A stretch of DNA of 64,000 nucleotides from Brevundimonas vesicularis (GCF_014204545.1 NZ_JACHLJ010000001.1:1302001-1366000), one strand, 5' to 3'. Shown: positions 33,732 through 42,179, numbered from the stretch's first letter. Translations and numbers: made by a program. Notes: generated from the letters alone by a model not told the origin.

Positions 33732-34403
33732 TCACGATACCACCGGCAAGTCCATCTCGCTGGAGCGAATGGCCGCCGGATTTGCAGAAGTCAGAATGCG
33801 CCGAACGCGTTCCCGCAGATAGGGAAGCACCTCTATCTCGAACCACGGATTCTTCTTTAGCCAGGCCGTATTGCGCCACGACGGATGCGGCAGCACCAGC
33901 AGATCCGGCGCGTACTCACGCCACGCCCGTACCGTCTCGGTCATTGTCCGCTTGGCCCTGTCGCCCAGCGCCCACGCCTGGGCATAGCCGCCGACCAGCA
34001 GCGTCAGCTCCATCTGCGGCAGGGCGTCCAGCAACTGCGGTCGCCATAGTTCCGCACAGCGTGACGGGGGCGGATAGTCGCCACCCTTCGGGGCAGTGCC
34101 TGGATAGCAGAAGGCCTGGGCCGCCACCCCGATGCGCGGGTCGGCGTAGAAGGTCTCATAGTCCACGCCCATCCAATCACGAAGACGATCGCCTGAGGGG
34201 TCCGTGAACGGCAGGCCGCTCTCATGAACGCGTCGTCCCGGCGCCTGGCCGCAGATCAGCAGCCGTGTCTCGGGAAAGACCCGCACTACCGGGCGCGGCG
34301 TATGCGGCAGGACGCCCGCGCAGGCGCGACAGGCGCGGATGTCGGTCAGAATGCCTTCGAGATATCTCGCGACACGCTCATCCCCACGAAGGCGGGGACC
34401 CAT
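33732..34403 (-). CDS. Uracil-DNA glycosylase family protein
   Basis: A DNA-repair type glycosylase fold of ~223 aa. Motifs: CRACAG near the N-terminus (C-x2-C), LICGQAPGRRVHESGLPF (active-site motif region) and VLPHPSWRNT (second motif with His). The gene's first codons (MGPRLRGDER) are encoded by a repeat element (34375-34501). The ATG at 34403 sits just inside it; a further frame to 34451 runs through its spacer. The ancestral start may have been lost. Family member rather than certain uracil-specific enzyme. It ends 16 bp before the hydrolase gene. Confidence 0.75.
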   Translation of the reverse strand: MGPRLRGDERVARYLEGILTDIRACRACAGVLPHTPRPVVRVFPETRLLICGQAPGRRVHESGLPFTDPSGDRLRDWMGVDYETFYADPRIGVAAQAFCYPGTAPKGGDYPPPSRCAELWRPQLLDALPQMELTLLVGGYAQAWALGDRAKRTMTETVRAWREYAPDLLVLPHPSWRNTAWLKKNPWFEIEVLPYLRERVRRILTSANPAAIRSSEMDLPVVS

Positions 34404-34501
34404 ATCTTTGGGCGCTCCGCTTTCGCCGATCTTCAGCGATATCGATCCCAAACGCCGTGCCTCACGAAAGGATTAGGTCCCCGCTTTCGCGGGGATGAGC
34501 G
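34375..34501. repeat. REPIN-like element: two inverted 26-bp palindromic repeats
   Basis: Arms at 34375-34400 and 34476-34501 are inverted copies of each other with 24 of 26 bases identical; each contains its own short palindrome (CCCCGC...GCGGGG type). They enclose a 75-base spacer, giving 127 bp in total. This is the layout of REPINs/REP doublets spread by RAYT transposases. Only one copy is visible here, so membership in a genome-wide family is inferred. It separates the UDG gene and the DUF3253 gene and provides the former's start. Confidence 0.75.
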
Positions 34502-34507
34502 GAGTGC

Positions 34508-34813
34508 TTAATCCTCGCCGTCATTGTCGACGACCGGCGGACGGCGGCTCAACGCCAGGGCCGTCTCTTCCTCGGTCGCCTGACGCAGGCGCGTGACGCC
34601 ACGGAAGTTGTCTGGATCGACCGCCTTGCCCTTCTTGGTGATAGTCAGCTTGCCTTGGCGCATCAGGCCCAAAGCGGTCGCGCGAACCTTGGGCAGCATG
34701 CGCTGCCACTGCTCGGGCTGTAGCTCTTTGGCCACTTCCGCCGGCTCAATGCTCTTGCCGGGCTCAAGCGCGGCGATTTTGTTCAGGATTGCGGTTTCGA
34801 TCGGGTCGCTCAT
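34508..34813 (-). CDS. DUF3253 domain protein
   Basis: Small cytoplasmic protein of 101 aa matching DUF3253: ETAILNKIAALEPGKSIEPAEVAKEL, then QWQRMLPKVRATALGLMRQG and ITKKGKAVDP, a winged-helix-like pattern. Function unknown; DNA binding is possible. It uses ATG 34813 (MSDPIETA). The repeat element lies immediately downstream and the thioesterase gene is divergent, 47 bp away. Confidence 0.85.
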   Translation of the reverse strand: MSDPIETAILNKIAALEPGKSIEPAEVAKELQPEQWQRMLPKVRATALGLMRQGKLTITKKGKAVDPDNFRGVTRLRQATEEETALALSRRPPVVDNDGED

Positions 34814-34860
34814 TGCGCCTATATGCTGCAACGCACGCCCAGAAGTAAGGCCGAGTCTGC

Positions 34861-35292
34861 ATGCCCAAGAAAATCACCATCACCGAGGGCGAGTTCGCCG
34901 GCTGGCAGACTTACGATCTGCACGACACCTTCGACACGGTGGTCGGCCCCTTCTACGGCAAGCCGGACCCCGACGGGCACATGCGCTGCGCCTTCCGCGC
35001 CGAGCAGAAGCACATGAACGCAGGCGGGCGGATGCACGGCGGTTGCCTGATGACCTTCGCCGACATTGCTATGTTCCAGATCGCCTATCAGGAGATGGAG
35101 GGCGCCTCGGGCGTCACCGTCCAGCTGGACTCCACCTTCATCGACGGGGGCTATGTCGGCGAACTGATCGAGGCCACCGGCCAGGTCACCAAGGCGGGCA
35201 AGAGCCTGATCTTCGTGCGGGGTCAGATCAATACCGGCGAGCGCCTGCTGATGACGTTCTCCGGCGTCATCCGCAAATTCACGCCGCGCTGA
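34861..35292 (+). CDS. PaaI-family acyl-CoA thioesterase
   Basis: Hotdog-fold protein of 143 aa. The motif GGRMHGGCLMTFADIAMFQ (His-Gly-Gly and following Asp) is the PaaI/YdiI active region, and DSTFIDGGYVGELIEATG the following strand. Predicted to hydrolyse acyl- or aroyl-CoA thioesters in the cytosol; substrate unknown. Start ATG 34861. It ends 7 bp before the convergent nucleoside transporter gene. Confidence 0.88.
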   Translation: MPKKITITEGEFAGWQTYDLHDTFDTVVGPFYGKPDPDGHMRCAFRAEQKHMNAGGRMHGGCLMTFADIAMFQIAYQEMEGASGVTVQLDSTFIDGGYVGELIEATGQVTKAGKSLIFVRGQINTGERLLMTFSGVIRKFTPR

Positions 35293-35299
35293 GCGTGTC

Positions 35300-36571
35300 C
35301 TAGCCGAAGACGACGCTGGGCATCGCGCCGACGATGGCCGCGGTCATCAGTGTGGCCAGGAAGCCGGCGAGCAGGCCCTTCCAGACCATGCCCAGCACCT
35401 CCTCACGGCGTTCGGGCATCAGGACCGACAGGCCGGTGACGGTGATGCCGACCGAGCCGATATTGGCGAAGCCGCACAGGGCGTAGGTCATCAGCATCCG
35501 CGTGCGCTCGGTCATCTCTGCGGCCGGCACCTTGCCCAGGTCGATGAAGGCGACGAACTCGGTCAGGGTCAGTTTGACGCCCAGCAGCCAGCCGGCGACA
35601 TCGGCATCCTTCCACTCGACCCCGATCAGCCAGGCGACCGGCGCGAAGACCCATCCCAGCATCCGCTCGACGGTCAGGGGCGCATCGAACACGACGAACC
35701 CGCCCAGCATGACGTTGACCAGGGCGACCAGGGCCACGAACACGATCAGCACGGCCGAGATGTTCAGCACGACCATCAGGCCGTCGGACGTGCCTTTCAC
35801 AATGGCGTCGATGGCGCTGTCGTATTTCAGGGCTGAGTCATAGTCGGCGACCGCACCGCCCATCCCCTCTTTCTCGGGGATGATGATCCGCGCCAGCAGC
35901 ACGCCGGCCGGCGCCGACACGATGGAAGCCACCAGCACGTGCCCCGCCGCATTCGGCAGCACAGGCGACAGGATCGTCGCATAGGCCACCATGGTCGAAC
36001 CGGCGACGGTCGCCAGGCCCACCACCATCATCAGGAAGATCTCGGAACGCGTCAGCTTGTCCAGATAGGCGCGGATCACGATCGGGCTTTCGATCATGCC
36101 CAGGAAGATGTTGGCCGCGACCGCCAGGGCCGAGGCGCCGCCCAGACCCATCGTCTTCTGGAACAGGAAGCCGAAGCCCAAGGTGATCCACTTCAGGATC
36201 TTCCAATGCCACAGCAGGGCCGACAGGGCGGAAATCACTAGGATCAACGGCAGAACCTGGAAGGCGAAGGTGAAGAGCGCGCCCTGGTTCGAGACCGTAT
36301 AGGGTTGGTCCCCGCCCGCCAGATAGCCGAAGACGAACTTGGTCCCCTCGGTCGTGGCGACCGCCAGACCATCCACCGCGCCCGTCACCGCCGCCAGCAC
36401 CGCCTGCGAGCCAGGAATGGCGAACAGGGCCAGCACCAGCGCGGCCTGCACCAGGATCGCGCCGATGGTCAGCCGCCAGGGAAAGGCCTTGCGGTTTTCC
36501 GAGATCGCCCAGCAGACCGCGACGATGACGACCAGACCCAGAAGGCTCTGGAGGTTCAGAAGGCTGAACAT
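35300..36571 (-). CDS. NupC-family concentrative nucleoside transporter
   Basis: Inner-membrane Na+ or H+ symporter for nucleosides, ~423 aa, with around ten hydrophobic helices. The CNT signature is visible as GLGGASALAVAANIFLGMIE followed by SPIVIRAYL, and LMMVVGLATVAGSTMVAYA, plus the C-terminal MTYALCGFANIGSVGITV. The open frame begins 18 bases earlier (36589), but MFSLLNLQSLLGLVV from 36571 is the usual N-terminus. It lies alone, convergent to the thioesterase gene and downstream of ilvE's terminator. Substrate preference not readable. Confidence 0.9.
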   Translation of the reverse strand: MFSLLNLQSLLGLVVIVAVCWAISENRKAFPWRLTIGAILVQAALVLALFAIPGSQAVLAAVTGAVDGLAVATTEGTKFVFGYLAGGDQPYTVSNQGALFTFAFQVLPLILVISALSALLWHWKILKWITLGFGFLFQKTMGLGGASALAVAANIFLGMIESPIVIRAYLDKLTRSEIFLMMVVGLATVAGSTMVAYATILSPVLPNAAGHVLVASIVSAPAGVLLARIIIPEKEGMGGAVADYDSALKYDSAIDAIVKGTSDGLMVVLNISAVLIVFVALVALVNVMLGGFVVFDAPLTVERMLGWVFAPVAWLIGVEWKDADVAGWLLGVKLTLTEFVAFIDLGKVPAAEMTERTRMLMTYALCGFANIGSVGITVTGLSVLMPERREEVLGMVWKGLLAGFLATLMTAAIVGAMPSVVFG

Positions 36572-36656
36572 GAAAAACGATCCCCGCACCCGGCGCGCCT
36601 GCCGGTCTTTATTCGCTTCAAGGACAAAGTGACGCGGCTGGCAAGCGAAACGAAAA

Positions 36657-36682
36657 AGGGCGGCCCCTTAAGGGACCGCCCT
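36657..36682 (-). terminator. Rho-independent terminator of ilvE
   Basis: On the minus strand AGGGCGGTCCCTT pairs with AAGGGGCCGCCCT, nearly a perfect palindrome, and is followed by a TTTTT tract (36657-36653). It lies 22 bp after the ilvE stop. The stem is strong, so read-through into the transporter gene should be low. Confidence 0.8.
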
Positions 36683-36704
36683 CATCCTGTCGTCGCGCCT
36701 CGGC

Positions 36705-37583
36705 TTACAGTTGGCCGCGCACCAGCTTGCCATAGTGATCCATCAGATCCAGCGACAGGGCGCCGGGGGTGAAGCGGTATTCGCCCACCTCGGCGACCGG
36801 GGTCACCTCGACGGCCGTGCCGGTCAGGAAGCATTCGGTGAAGTCCGACAGTTCTTCCGGCTTGATCTCGCGCACCACCACCTCGATGCCCTTTTCGCGG
36901 GCGATCTCGATCACCGTCTGGCGGGTGATACCGTCCAGAATGTGCTCGACGTTCGGCGTGTGGATGACGCCGTCCTTGACGAAGAAGACGTTGGCGCCGG
37001 TCGCCTCGGCGACATAGCCGCGCCAGTCCAGCATCAGGGCGTCGGCGAAACCGCGGCGCTCGGCGGCGTTCTTGGACATGGTGCAGATCATGTACAAACC
37101 CGCCGCCTTGGCTGTCGTCGGGGCTGTCGCCGGATCGGGACGACGCCACTTGGACCATTCCAGACGCAGGCCGCGCGCCTTGACCTCGGGGTCGAAATAG
37201 CTGGGCCAGTCCCACACGGCGATGGCCAGGTGGACCTTGTTGTTCAGGGCCGAAACGCTGGTCTGTTCCGGGCCGAGGTAGGCGACGGGACGCACATAGC
37301 AGTCCGTCAGACCGTTCTTGGCGCAGGTTTCCTTACAGAAGGCGTCGATTTCAGCGACGCTGTAGGGTATCTCGAAATCGAGCAGGTTGGCGGACCGCTT
37401 CAGGCGCTCGGAATGTTGCGTCAGCTTGAAGATTTCGCCGCCGTACATACGCTCACCCTCAAAGACCGACGAGCCGTAGTGAAGGGCATGGGTCAGAACG
37501 TGCGTTTTCGCTTCCCTCCAGGGGACGAAATCGCCATTCACCCAGATGAAGCCGTCACGATCGTCGAAAGGAACGAAGGCCAT
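36705..37583 (-). CDS. ilvE: Branched-chain amino acid aminotransferase
   Basis: Fold-type IV PLP transaminase of 292 aa making or degrading Leu, Ile and Val in the cytosol. Visible features: WVNGDFVPWREAKTHVLTHALHYGSSVFEG at the start (in parts), LMLDWRGYVAEATGANVFF (the E-A-T-G-A-N PLP site), and ELSDFTECFLTGTAVEVTPV near the end. This matches type I IlvE. It is divergent from a two-component operon with 82 bp between starts and is followed by a strong terminator, so it is probably monocistronic. Confidence 0.95.
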   Translation of the reverse strand: MAFVPFDDRDGFIWVNGDFVPWREAKTHVLTHALHYGSSVFEGERMYGGEIFKLTQHSERLKRSANLLDFEIPYSVAEIDAFCKETCAKNGLTDCYVRPVAYLGPEQTSVSALNNKVHLAIAVWDWPSYFDPEVKARGLRLEWSKWRRPDPATAPTTAKAAGLYMICTMSKNAAERRGFADALMLDWRGYVAEATGANVFFVKDGVIHTPNVEHILDGITRQTVIEIAREKGIEVVVREIKPEELSDFTECFLTGTAVEVTPVAEVGEYRFTPGALSLDLMDHYGKLVRGQL

Positions 37584-37665
37584 TGAAATACGTCTCCCGC
37601 GAAACTGACGGTCTTAGAGCCGCACGAATCGCTCAGGTCAACGCCGCAAGCGGGGGAAACGTCGC

Positions 37666-38403
37666 ATGAGCATGACGGAATCGCGTTCGCATGGCCGCTC
37701 AGGCCCCATCGCCGGCCCCGGCGTCGGCCGCCATCTGCTGATTGTCGACGACGACGATCGCATCCGCGAACTGCTGAAGGAATTCCTGGCGCGCGAAGGC
37801 TATCGCGTGACCGGCGCCGCGCACGCGGCCGCCGCCAAGCGGATGATGGAGCTGATCGAGTTCGATCTGGTCGTGCTGGATGTCATGATGCCGGGCGAAA
37901 GCGGCCTGGACCTGACCAGCTGGGTCCGCAGCAAGGCTGAACTATCCAAGACGCCGGTCCTGCTGCTGACCGCGCGCGGCGATCCGGAGGACCGGATCGA
38001 GGGTCTGTCGCGCGGCGCCGACGACTATATGTCCAAGCCGTTCGAACCGCGCGAACTGGTGCTGCGCATCGACGCCATCCTGCGCCGCACCGGCGGCAAG
38101 CCGATCGGTCCCAAGGAGATCAAGCTGGGGACCGCTGTATTCGACATGGAACGGCTGGAGTTGAGCCGTGACGGCGCGCTCCAGCGCCTGACCGAGGCGG
38201 AGGCCCAGTTGCTCAAGACCCTGGCGCTCCACGCCCATGCCCCGGTCGAGCGGATGAGCCTGTCGCCCGACACCGCCGACATCACAGGCCGCGCCGTGGA
38301 CGTCCAGGTCACCCGCCTGCGCCGCAAGCTGGAGGTCGATCCCAAGAACCCGCGCTATCTCCAGACGGTGCGCGGCGTCGGCTATATGCTGGCTCCCGAC
38401 TGA
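37666..38403 (+). CDS. OmpR/PhoB-type response regulator
   Basis: Cytoplasmic transcription factor of 245 aa. Receiver: D28-D30, phosphoacceptor D72 (LVVLDVMMPGESG), K124 (DYMSKPFEPRE). DNA-binding winged helix near the C-terminus ends DVQVTRLRRKLEVDP and YLQTVRGVGYML. A 22-residue extension rich in Ser and Gly precedes the receiver. It is followed 4 bp later by its partner kinase gene. Similar pairs in alphaproteobacteria include PetR/PetP-like systems; the stimulus is unknown. Confidence 0.95.
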   Translation: MSMTESRSHGRSGPIAGPGVGRHLLIVDDDDRIRELLKEFLAREGYRVTGAAHAAAAKRMMELIEFDLVVLDVMMPGESGLDLTSWVRSKAELSKTPVLLLTARGDPEDRIEGLSRGADDYMSKPFEPRELVLRIDAILRRTGGKPIGPKEIKLGTAVFDMERLELSRDGALQRLTEAEAQLLKTLALHAHAPVERMSLSPDTADITGRAVDVQVTRLRRKLEVDPKNPRYLQTVRGVGYMLAPD

Positions 38404-38407
38404 GCCG

Positions 38408-39775
38408 ATGCGGCTTCTGCCCGCCTATCTGTGGCCGCGCTTTCTGAAGCGGCGCCTGCCGACCTCGCTATGGGGCCGGTCGCTGCTGATAATCGTCCTG
38501 CCGGTGCTGGTGATGCAAATGGCGGTGACCTGGGTCTTCTTCGACGCCCACTGGCAGACGGTGACCGCGCGCCTGTCCGAAGGCCTGGCCGGCGACATCG
38601 CCTGGGCCGTTGAGAGCTATGAGGACGACCCCAGCCCGGCGAACCTGGACAAGCTGGCCAATCGCGCCGAGCGATCCATGTCCCTGTCCATCGTGCTTCA
38701 GGATGGACGCACCCTTCCGACCGAAGAACGCCGCGGCGCCATCGGCGTGGTGGACCGCGTGCTGGACAAGGCCTTGGATGCGCGCCTCGACCGCCCCTAC
38801 TGGTTCGACACCACCCGCTATCCCGCCTACGTCGACATCCAGGTGCAGGAGCCGCAAGGGGTGCTGCGCATCATCGCCCCGCGCGAGCGCGCGGTGGCGA
38901 CCCAGGCTCATATCTTCGTCCTGTGGTTGGCGGTGGCGACCGTTCTGTTGATGGGCGTCGCCATTCTGTTCATTCGTAATCAGGTCCGCGCCATCGAGCG
39001 TCTGGCCGACGCCGCCGAGGCCTTCGGACGCGGCGAAACCGTGCCCCGGTTCAAGCCGCATGGCGCGCGCGAGGTCCGCGCCGCCGCCGTCGCCTTCATG
39101 GCCATGCGCGACCGGATCCAGCGCCACATCGATCAACGCACCGCCCTGCTCGCCTCGGTCAGCCACGACCTGCGCACGCCGCTTACCCGTCTGCGCCTCG
39201 AACTGGCGCTCGCTCCGCCCTTCAAGCGCCAGTCCGCCATGCGGGGCGACCTGGACGAGATGGAGCATATGATCGACGAATACCTCGACTTCGCTCGCGG
39301 CGAGGCGGGCGAACCGCCGAAGCCGGTGTCGATCTCCGACCTGCTGAAGGCGGCCGGCGAGGATGCAAAACGCGCCGGCGCCGAGGTCGAGGTGGTGGTC
39401 GCCGAGGGCCTGACCGCCTCGGTTCGCCCCCTCGCCTTCAAGCGCGCCCTGGTCAATCTGGCCGGCAATGCCGCCTCGCACGGCGAGCATGTGCGGCTAT
39501 CGGGCCGCGCCCTGGCGTCAGGCGGGCTGGAGATCATCGTCGAGGATGACGGCCCCGGCATTCCAGAAGCGATGTATGACGAGGCCTTCCGGCCCTTCTC
39601 GCGCCTGGACGAGTCACGCAATCAGAACCGCAAGGGCGTCGGTCTGGGCCTGGCCATCGCGCGCGACGTGGCGCGCGGCCACGGGGGCGACGTCACCTTG
39701 GATCGCAGCGAACTGGGCGGATTGAAAGCGACCATCCGCATCCCCGGCGCGGTCACCGTCGCCGAGTCCGCCTAA
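38408..39775 (+). CDS. EnvZ-like membrane sensor histidine kinase
   Basis: A 455-aa inner-membrane kinase for the adjacent OmpR-type regulator. Two TM helices (about 24-46 and 175-198, VLWLAVATVLLMGVAILFI), a short periplasmic sensor between them, HAMP, then HisKA with phospho-His H253 (SHDLRTPLTRLRLELAL) and an HATPase domain (LVNLAGNAASHG; VEDDGPGIPEAMYDEAF; GVGLGLAIARDVA). Expected to phosphorylate the preceding regulator. Start ATG four bases after its stop. Confidence 0.95.
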   Translation: MRLLPAYLWPRFLKRRLPTSLWGRSLLIIVLPVLVMQMAVTWVFFDAHWQTVTARLSEGLAGDIAWAVESYEDDPSPANLDKLANRAERSMSLSIVLQDGRTLPTEERRGAIGVVDRVLDKALDARLDRPYWFDTTRYPAYVDIQVQEPQGVLRIIAPRERAVATQAHIFVLWLAVATVLLMGVAILFIRNQVRAIERLADAAEAFGRGETVPRFKPHGAREVRAAAVAFMAMRDRIQRHIDQRTALLASVSHDLRTPLTRLRLELALAPPFKRQSAMRGDLDEMEHMIDEYLDFARGEAGEPPKPVSISDLLKAAGEDAKRAGAEVEVVVAEGLTASVRPLAFKRALVNLAGNAASHGEHVRLSGRALASGGLEIIVEDDGPGIPEAMYDEAFRPFSRLDESRNQNRKGVGLGLAIARDVARGHGGDVTLDRSELGGLKATIRIPGAVTVAESA

Positions 39776-39859
39776 GGCTTTAAAGCTTTCGTCAGCAGGT
39801 CTGGCGAAACGACGCTGCAAGGGTCATCTTGAGGGCGACAGGGCTTGGAGATGATTTCG

Positions 39860-40336
39860 ATGCGTAAACTCGCCTTCTTTGCACCGCTGGCCGCGACCCT
39901 CACCGTCGCCGCCATAGCTCAGGCTCAAGCGCCGACGGTGAACGTCACGGTCGGGCCGCAGCTTCAGCGCGAGGTCGAAAAGCTCGGTGACCGCGAGGTT
40001 AACGAACAGATCGCCGGCCTTCAGGCCGAGGTCGGCAAGGCCTTGGCCCAGCGTTATCCGGGCGCCACCGCCAATCTGGTGCTGGTCGATCTGAAGCCGA
40101 ACAGGCCGACGTTCGAACAGGTCCGTCAGACGCCCGGCCTCGATCCGATCCGCAGCGTGTCCGTCGGCGGCGCGGCCATCAAGGGTGAGATCGTGATGGC
40201 GGACGGCGTGACGCGGCCCGTGGACTATTCCTACTTCACGCCCAGCATCAACGACGTCTGGGGCTACAGCGTCTGGCGTGACGCCGACCGCGCGTTCGAG
40301 CGCTTCGGCGATCAGATCGAGCGCGGACGCTTCTAG
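39860..40336 (+). CDS. Secreted protein of unknown function
   Basis: Protein of 158 aa whose first ~22 residues are a signal peptide (KLAFFAPLAATLTVAAIAQAQA). The mature part contains VGPQLQREVEKLGDREVNEQ, LVLVDLKPNRPTF, and a GVTRPVDYSYFTPSINDVWGY segment. I recognise no family with confidence. GGAG lies 9 bases before the ATG at 39860; an earlier ATG at 39851 would be too close to it. It converges on proC, the two stop codons sharing CTAG. Confidence 0.65.
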   Translation: MRKLAFFAPLAATLTVAAIAQAQAPTVNVTVGPQLQREVEKLGDREVNEQIAGLQAEVGKALAQRYPGATANLVLVDLKPNRPTFEQVRQTPGLDPIRSVSVGGAAIKGEIVMADGVTRPVDYSYFTPSINDVWGYSVWRDADRAFERFGDQIERGRF

Positions 40337-41142
40337 GCACCCATCTCGCGGTTGCGTCTGACCGCCGCCGCGACCGTCTCGTCCAGCATCACCGTGAGGC
40401 GGCCGTCCTTCGCCATGGCGTCAAGCCCGGCGCGGGTCGAGCCGCCAGGCGAGGCGATGCGGCCTATCAGGGCCTCCAGCCCGTCGTCACCCATGGAGTT
40501 GGCTGCGGACCTCAGGGTCGCGCGCGCCAGCACATCCGCCGTCGCCGCATCCAGACCCGCCGCCTCCCCGGCCCGCGCCAGCGCTTCGGTGAAGGCGTAG
40601 AAATAGGCTGCGCCTGACCCGGCCACCGCTGTCGCCGCATCCATCAGCGCCTCGTCGGCCAGCACGACCGTCTCGGCCATCGGCTCGAACAACGCCCGCC
40701 CGATGCCCTCGGCGCGCCGGTCCGCCGACCAGACAGAGGCAACGCCGCGCCCGCGCGACACGCCGGTCGTCGGCATCACCCGCACGATGGGCCAGCCTCC
40801 TAGACCTTCGGCCAAGGTCGGCGCCGTCACGCCCGCCATGACCGACAAGATCACAGCCCGGTCGTTCAGGAACGGCGCCAGCGGAGCCATCACCTCGCGC
40901 CATAGCGCCGGTTTGACCGCCAACACGATCACCGCCGCCTCGGTCAGCATCTCCAGCGGCGGATTGATATGCGCGCCCTTGGCCCGCGCCGTCTCGGCCG
41001 CCGGCTTTTCAGAAAGGGAGAGAATGATCAGGTCGGACGCCGCCACCGTCTCGGTCAGCAGCCAGCCTTCCAGAATGGCTGAGCCCAGCCGGCCGCAGCC
41101 GACCAGGACAACGGGACCCGGCACAGATGCCGCGCTTGGCAT
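40333..41142 (-). CDS. proC: Pyrroline-5-carboxylate reductase
   Basis: Final enzyme of proline synthesis: reduces P5C with NAD(P)H. Rossmann nucleotide-binding motif VVLVGCGRLGSAILEGWL near the start; middle VLAVKPALWREV; family motif VRVMPTTGVSRGRGVASV; C-terminal GDDGLEALIGRIASPGGSTRAGLDAM. Length 269 aa normal. ATG 41142 overlaps the ybjN stop by one base, so the genes are coupled. The longer open frame to 41352 overlaps ybjN and is rejected. Confidence 0.95.
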   Translation of the reverse strand: MPSAASVPGPVVLVGCGRLGSAILEGWLLTETVAASDLIILSLSEKPAAETARAKGAHINPPLEMLTEAAVIVLAVKPALWREVMAPLAPFLNDRAVILSVMAGVTAPTLAEGLGGWPIVRVMPTTGVSRGRGVASVWSADRRAEGIGRALFEPMAETVVLADEALMDAATAVAGSGAAYFYAFTEALARAGEAAGLDAATADVLARATLRSAANSMGDDGLEALIGRIASPGGSTRAGLDAMAKDGRLTVMLDETVAAAVRRNREMGA

Positions 41143-41645
41143 CAGGCGGTGCCGACGGTCTCGAACAGGCAGGCGTCGATCGCCTCCTGCGGCTTCTTGT
41201 TCCCGCGCACCATGAAGTCGAAGGCGGGGTAGTAGCGATCCGAAGCCTCGATGGCCGCGTCGATCATCGATGCCGCCTGGGCCAGGGTCGGGCGCTCGCC
41301 CATCGGCAGGGCCAGCGAATGGCGGAAGACGATCTCCCCGTCCTCGGCCCAAACCTCGAAATGCCCCATCCAGGTGCGCTGGTTGATCAGACCGACCAGT
41401 TCATAGGCCGCCGTCTTGCGGCTCTTGGCGACCTTCAGATCCAGCGCGCAGCACAGCTGAAGACAGTCGCCCTCGGGACGCCAGGCGAACCAAAGTTCAT
41501 AGTCCTTCCAGTCGCCGGCCAGAGCAAAGGCGAGGTCGCCGTCGTCGGTGCGGTCGAACGGAAGGTTCTCGGCCGTGAGCACATGCTCGACGACCTCAAG
41601 CGGGTCGAAGGGCACGTCCACTTCTTCTGGCCGGGCGATGTCCAT
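41142..41645 (-). CDS. YbjN domain protein
   Basis: A 167-aa cytoplasmic protein of the YbjN / type III secretion chaperone-like fold family. Typical segments are WKDYELWFAWRPEGDCLQLCCALD and LVGLINQRTWMGHFEVW. Family members are linked to stress and motility control in enterobacteria but the mechanism is not known. The first codon could be TTG 41648 or ATG 41645; I use the ATG. It heads a coupled pair with proC and has a CtrA-like site and a GANTC within ~55 bp upstream. Confidence 0.9.
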   Translation of the reverse strand: MDIARPEEVDVPFDPLEVVEHVLTAENLPFDRTDDGDLAFALAGDWKDYELWFAWRPEGDCLQLCCALDLKVAKSRKTAAYELVGLINQRTWMGHFEVWAEDGEIVFRHSLALPMGERPTLAQAASMIDAAIEASDRYYPAFDFMVRGNKKPQEAIDACLFETVGTA

Positions 41646-41672
41646 CAAGTGTCTTTCACGCTGCGTCCGCGA

Positions 41673-41699
41673 GAATCGCGGGCGTTAACAGAACGGTAA
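41673..41699 (-). promoter_or_regulatory. CtrA-like site and GANTC upstream of ybjN-proC
   Basis: On the minus strand TTAC (41699-41696), seven bases, TTAAC (41688-41684) matches the CtrA consensus with one change. A CcrM-type GAATC lies at 41673-41677. Both are within 55 bp of the ybjN start. One-mismatch sites arise by chance, so this is a moderate prediction. Confidence 0.45.
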
Positions 41700-41718
41700 G
41701 CCTGTTCGCAGATTCGGC

Positions 41719-42006
41719 TCAACCGGCTGCGTCCCCGGGTTGAGTTCCATCTGTGGACGTTCCCTTCACGGGCTTTGCAGCCGGCTTTTGGGCGGCCTTC
41801 AGCTCTGCGATCTCGGCCCGCAGAGCCGCGATCTCGTCCTTCAGAACATCAAACTCGTCGCGACGGACCAGGTCCATTTCGGCGGCGATCCGGTCGGCCT
41901 GGGCGCGCCAGGCGGTCTTGGCCTCTTCGCCTGCGGCCTGGGCCAGGCCCATGGCGCCGGTCGTCAGCTTGGCGAACTCGTCCAGAATGGGATTGCGGGT
42001 CTGCAT
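41719..42006 (-). CDS. ubiK: UbiK-family ubiquinone synthesis accessory protein
   Basis: Small helical protein of 95 aa: NPILDEFAKLTTGAMGLAQ, then a long coiled coil (DVLKDEIAALRAEIAELKAAQ) and a Pro/Lys-rich tail. This is the YqiC/UbiK (BMFP) pattern; the E. coli protein assists late ubiquinone biosynthesis by binding UbiJ and lipid. It is a single gene between ybjN (70 bp downstream) and lgt. Note the inverted repeat at 42038-42057 just upstream. Confidence 0.85.
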   Translation of the reverse strand: MQTRNPILDEFAKLTTGAMGLAQAAGEEAKTAWRAQADRIAAEMDLVRRDEFDVLKDEIAALRAEIAELKAAQKPAAKPVKGTSTDGTQPGDAAG

Positions 42007-42037
42007 GGCGGCTCCGACCTCAACGTCGTTAACGAAG

Positions 42038-42057
42038 GTTCACCGACTATGGTGAAC
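42038..42057. promoter_or_regulatory. Inverted repeat between ubiK and lgt
   Basis: GTTCACC-gactat-GGTGAAC is a perfect 7-bp dyad with 6-base spacer, 32 bp upstream of the ubiK ATG and 122 bp before lgt. The motif AACGAA flanks both sides (42031-42036 and 42055-42060). It could be an operator for a dimeric repressor. No factor assigned. Confidence 0.35.
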
Positions 42058-42179
42058 GAAACCTTTCTTTCTGCTGCTTCGCGGGCGCCATCAAGGCGTC
42101 GTGATGCGTCTTCACAGGCGACGACGGCGGCGACGCTTGCTAAACCGCTGTCAAAGACAGTCCCGCACAGGAACGCCCC

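Noticed and set aside
34404..34451. A longer UDG-family start through the repeat spacer.
   Set aside because: The added residues are repeat-derived and unrelated to the family; ATG 34403 is more economical, though still inside the element.
42029..42043. TTAA with a downstream TCAC near ubiK as a CtrA site.
   Set aside because: The second half-site has two mismatches; not distinguishable from chance.
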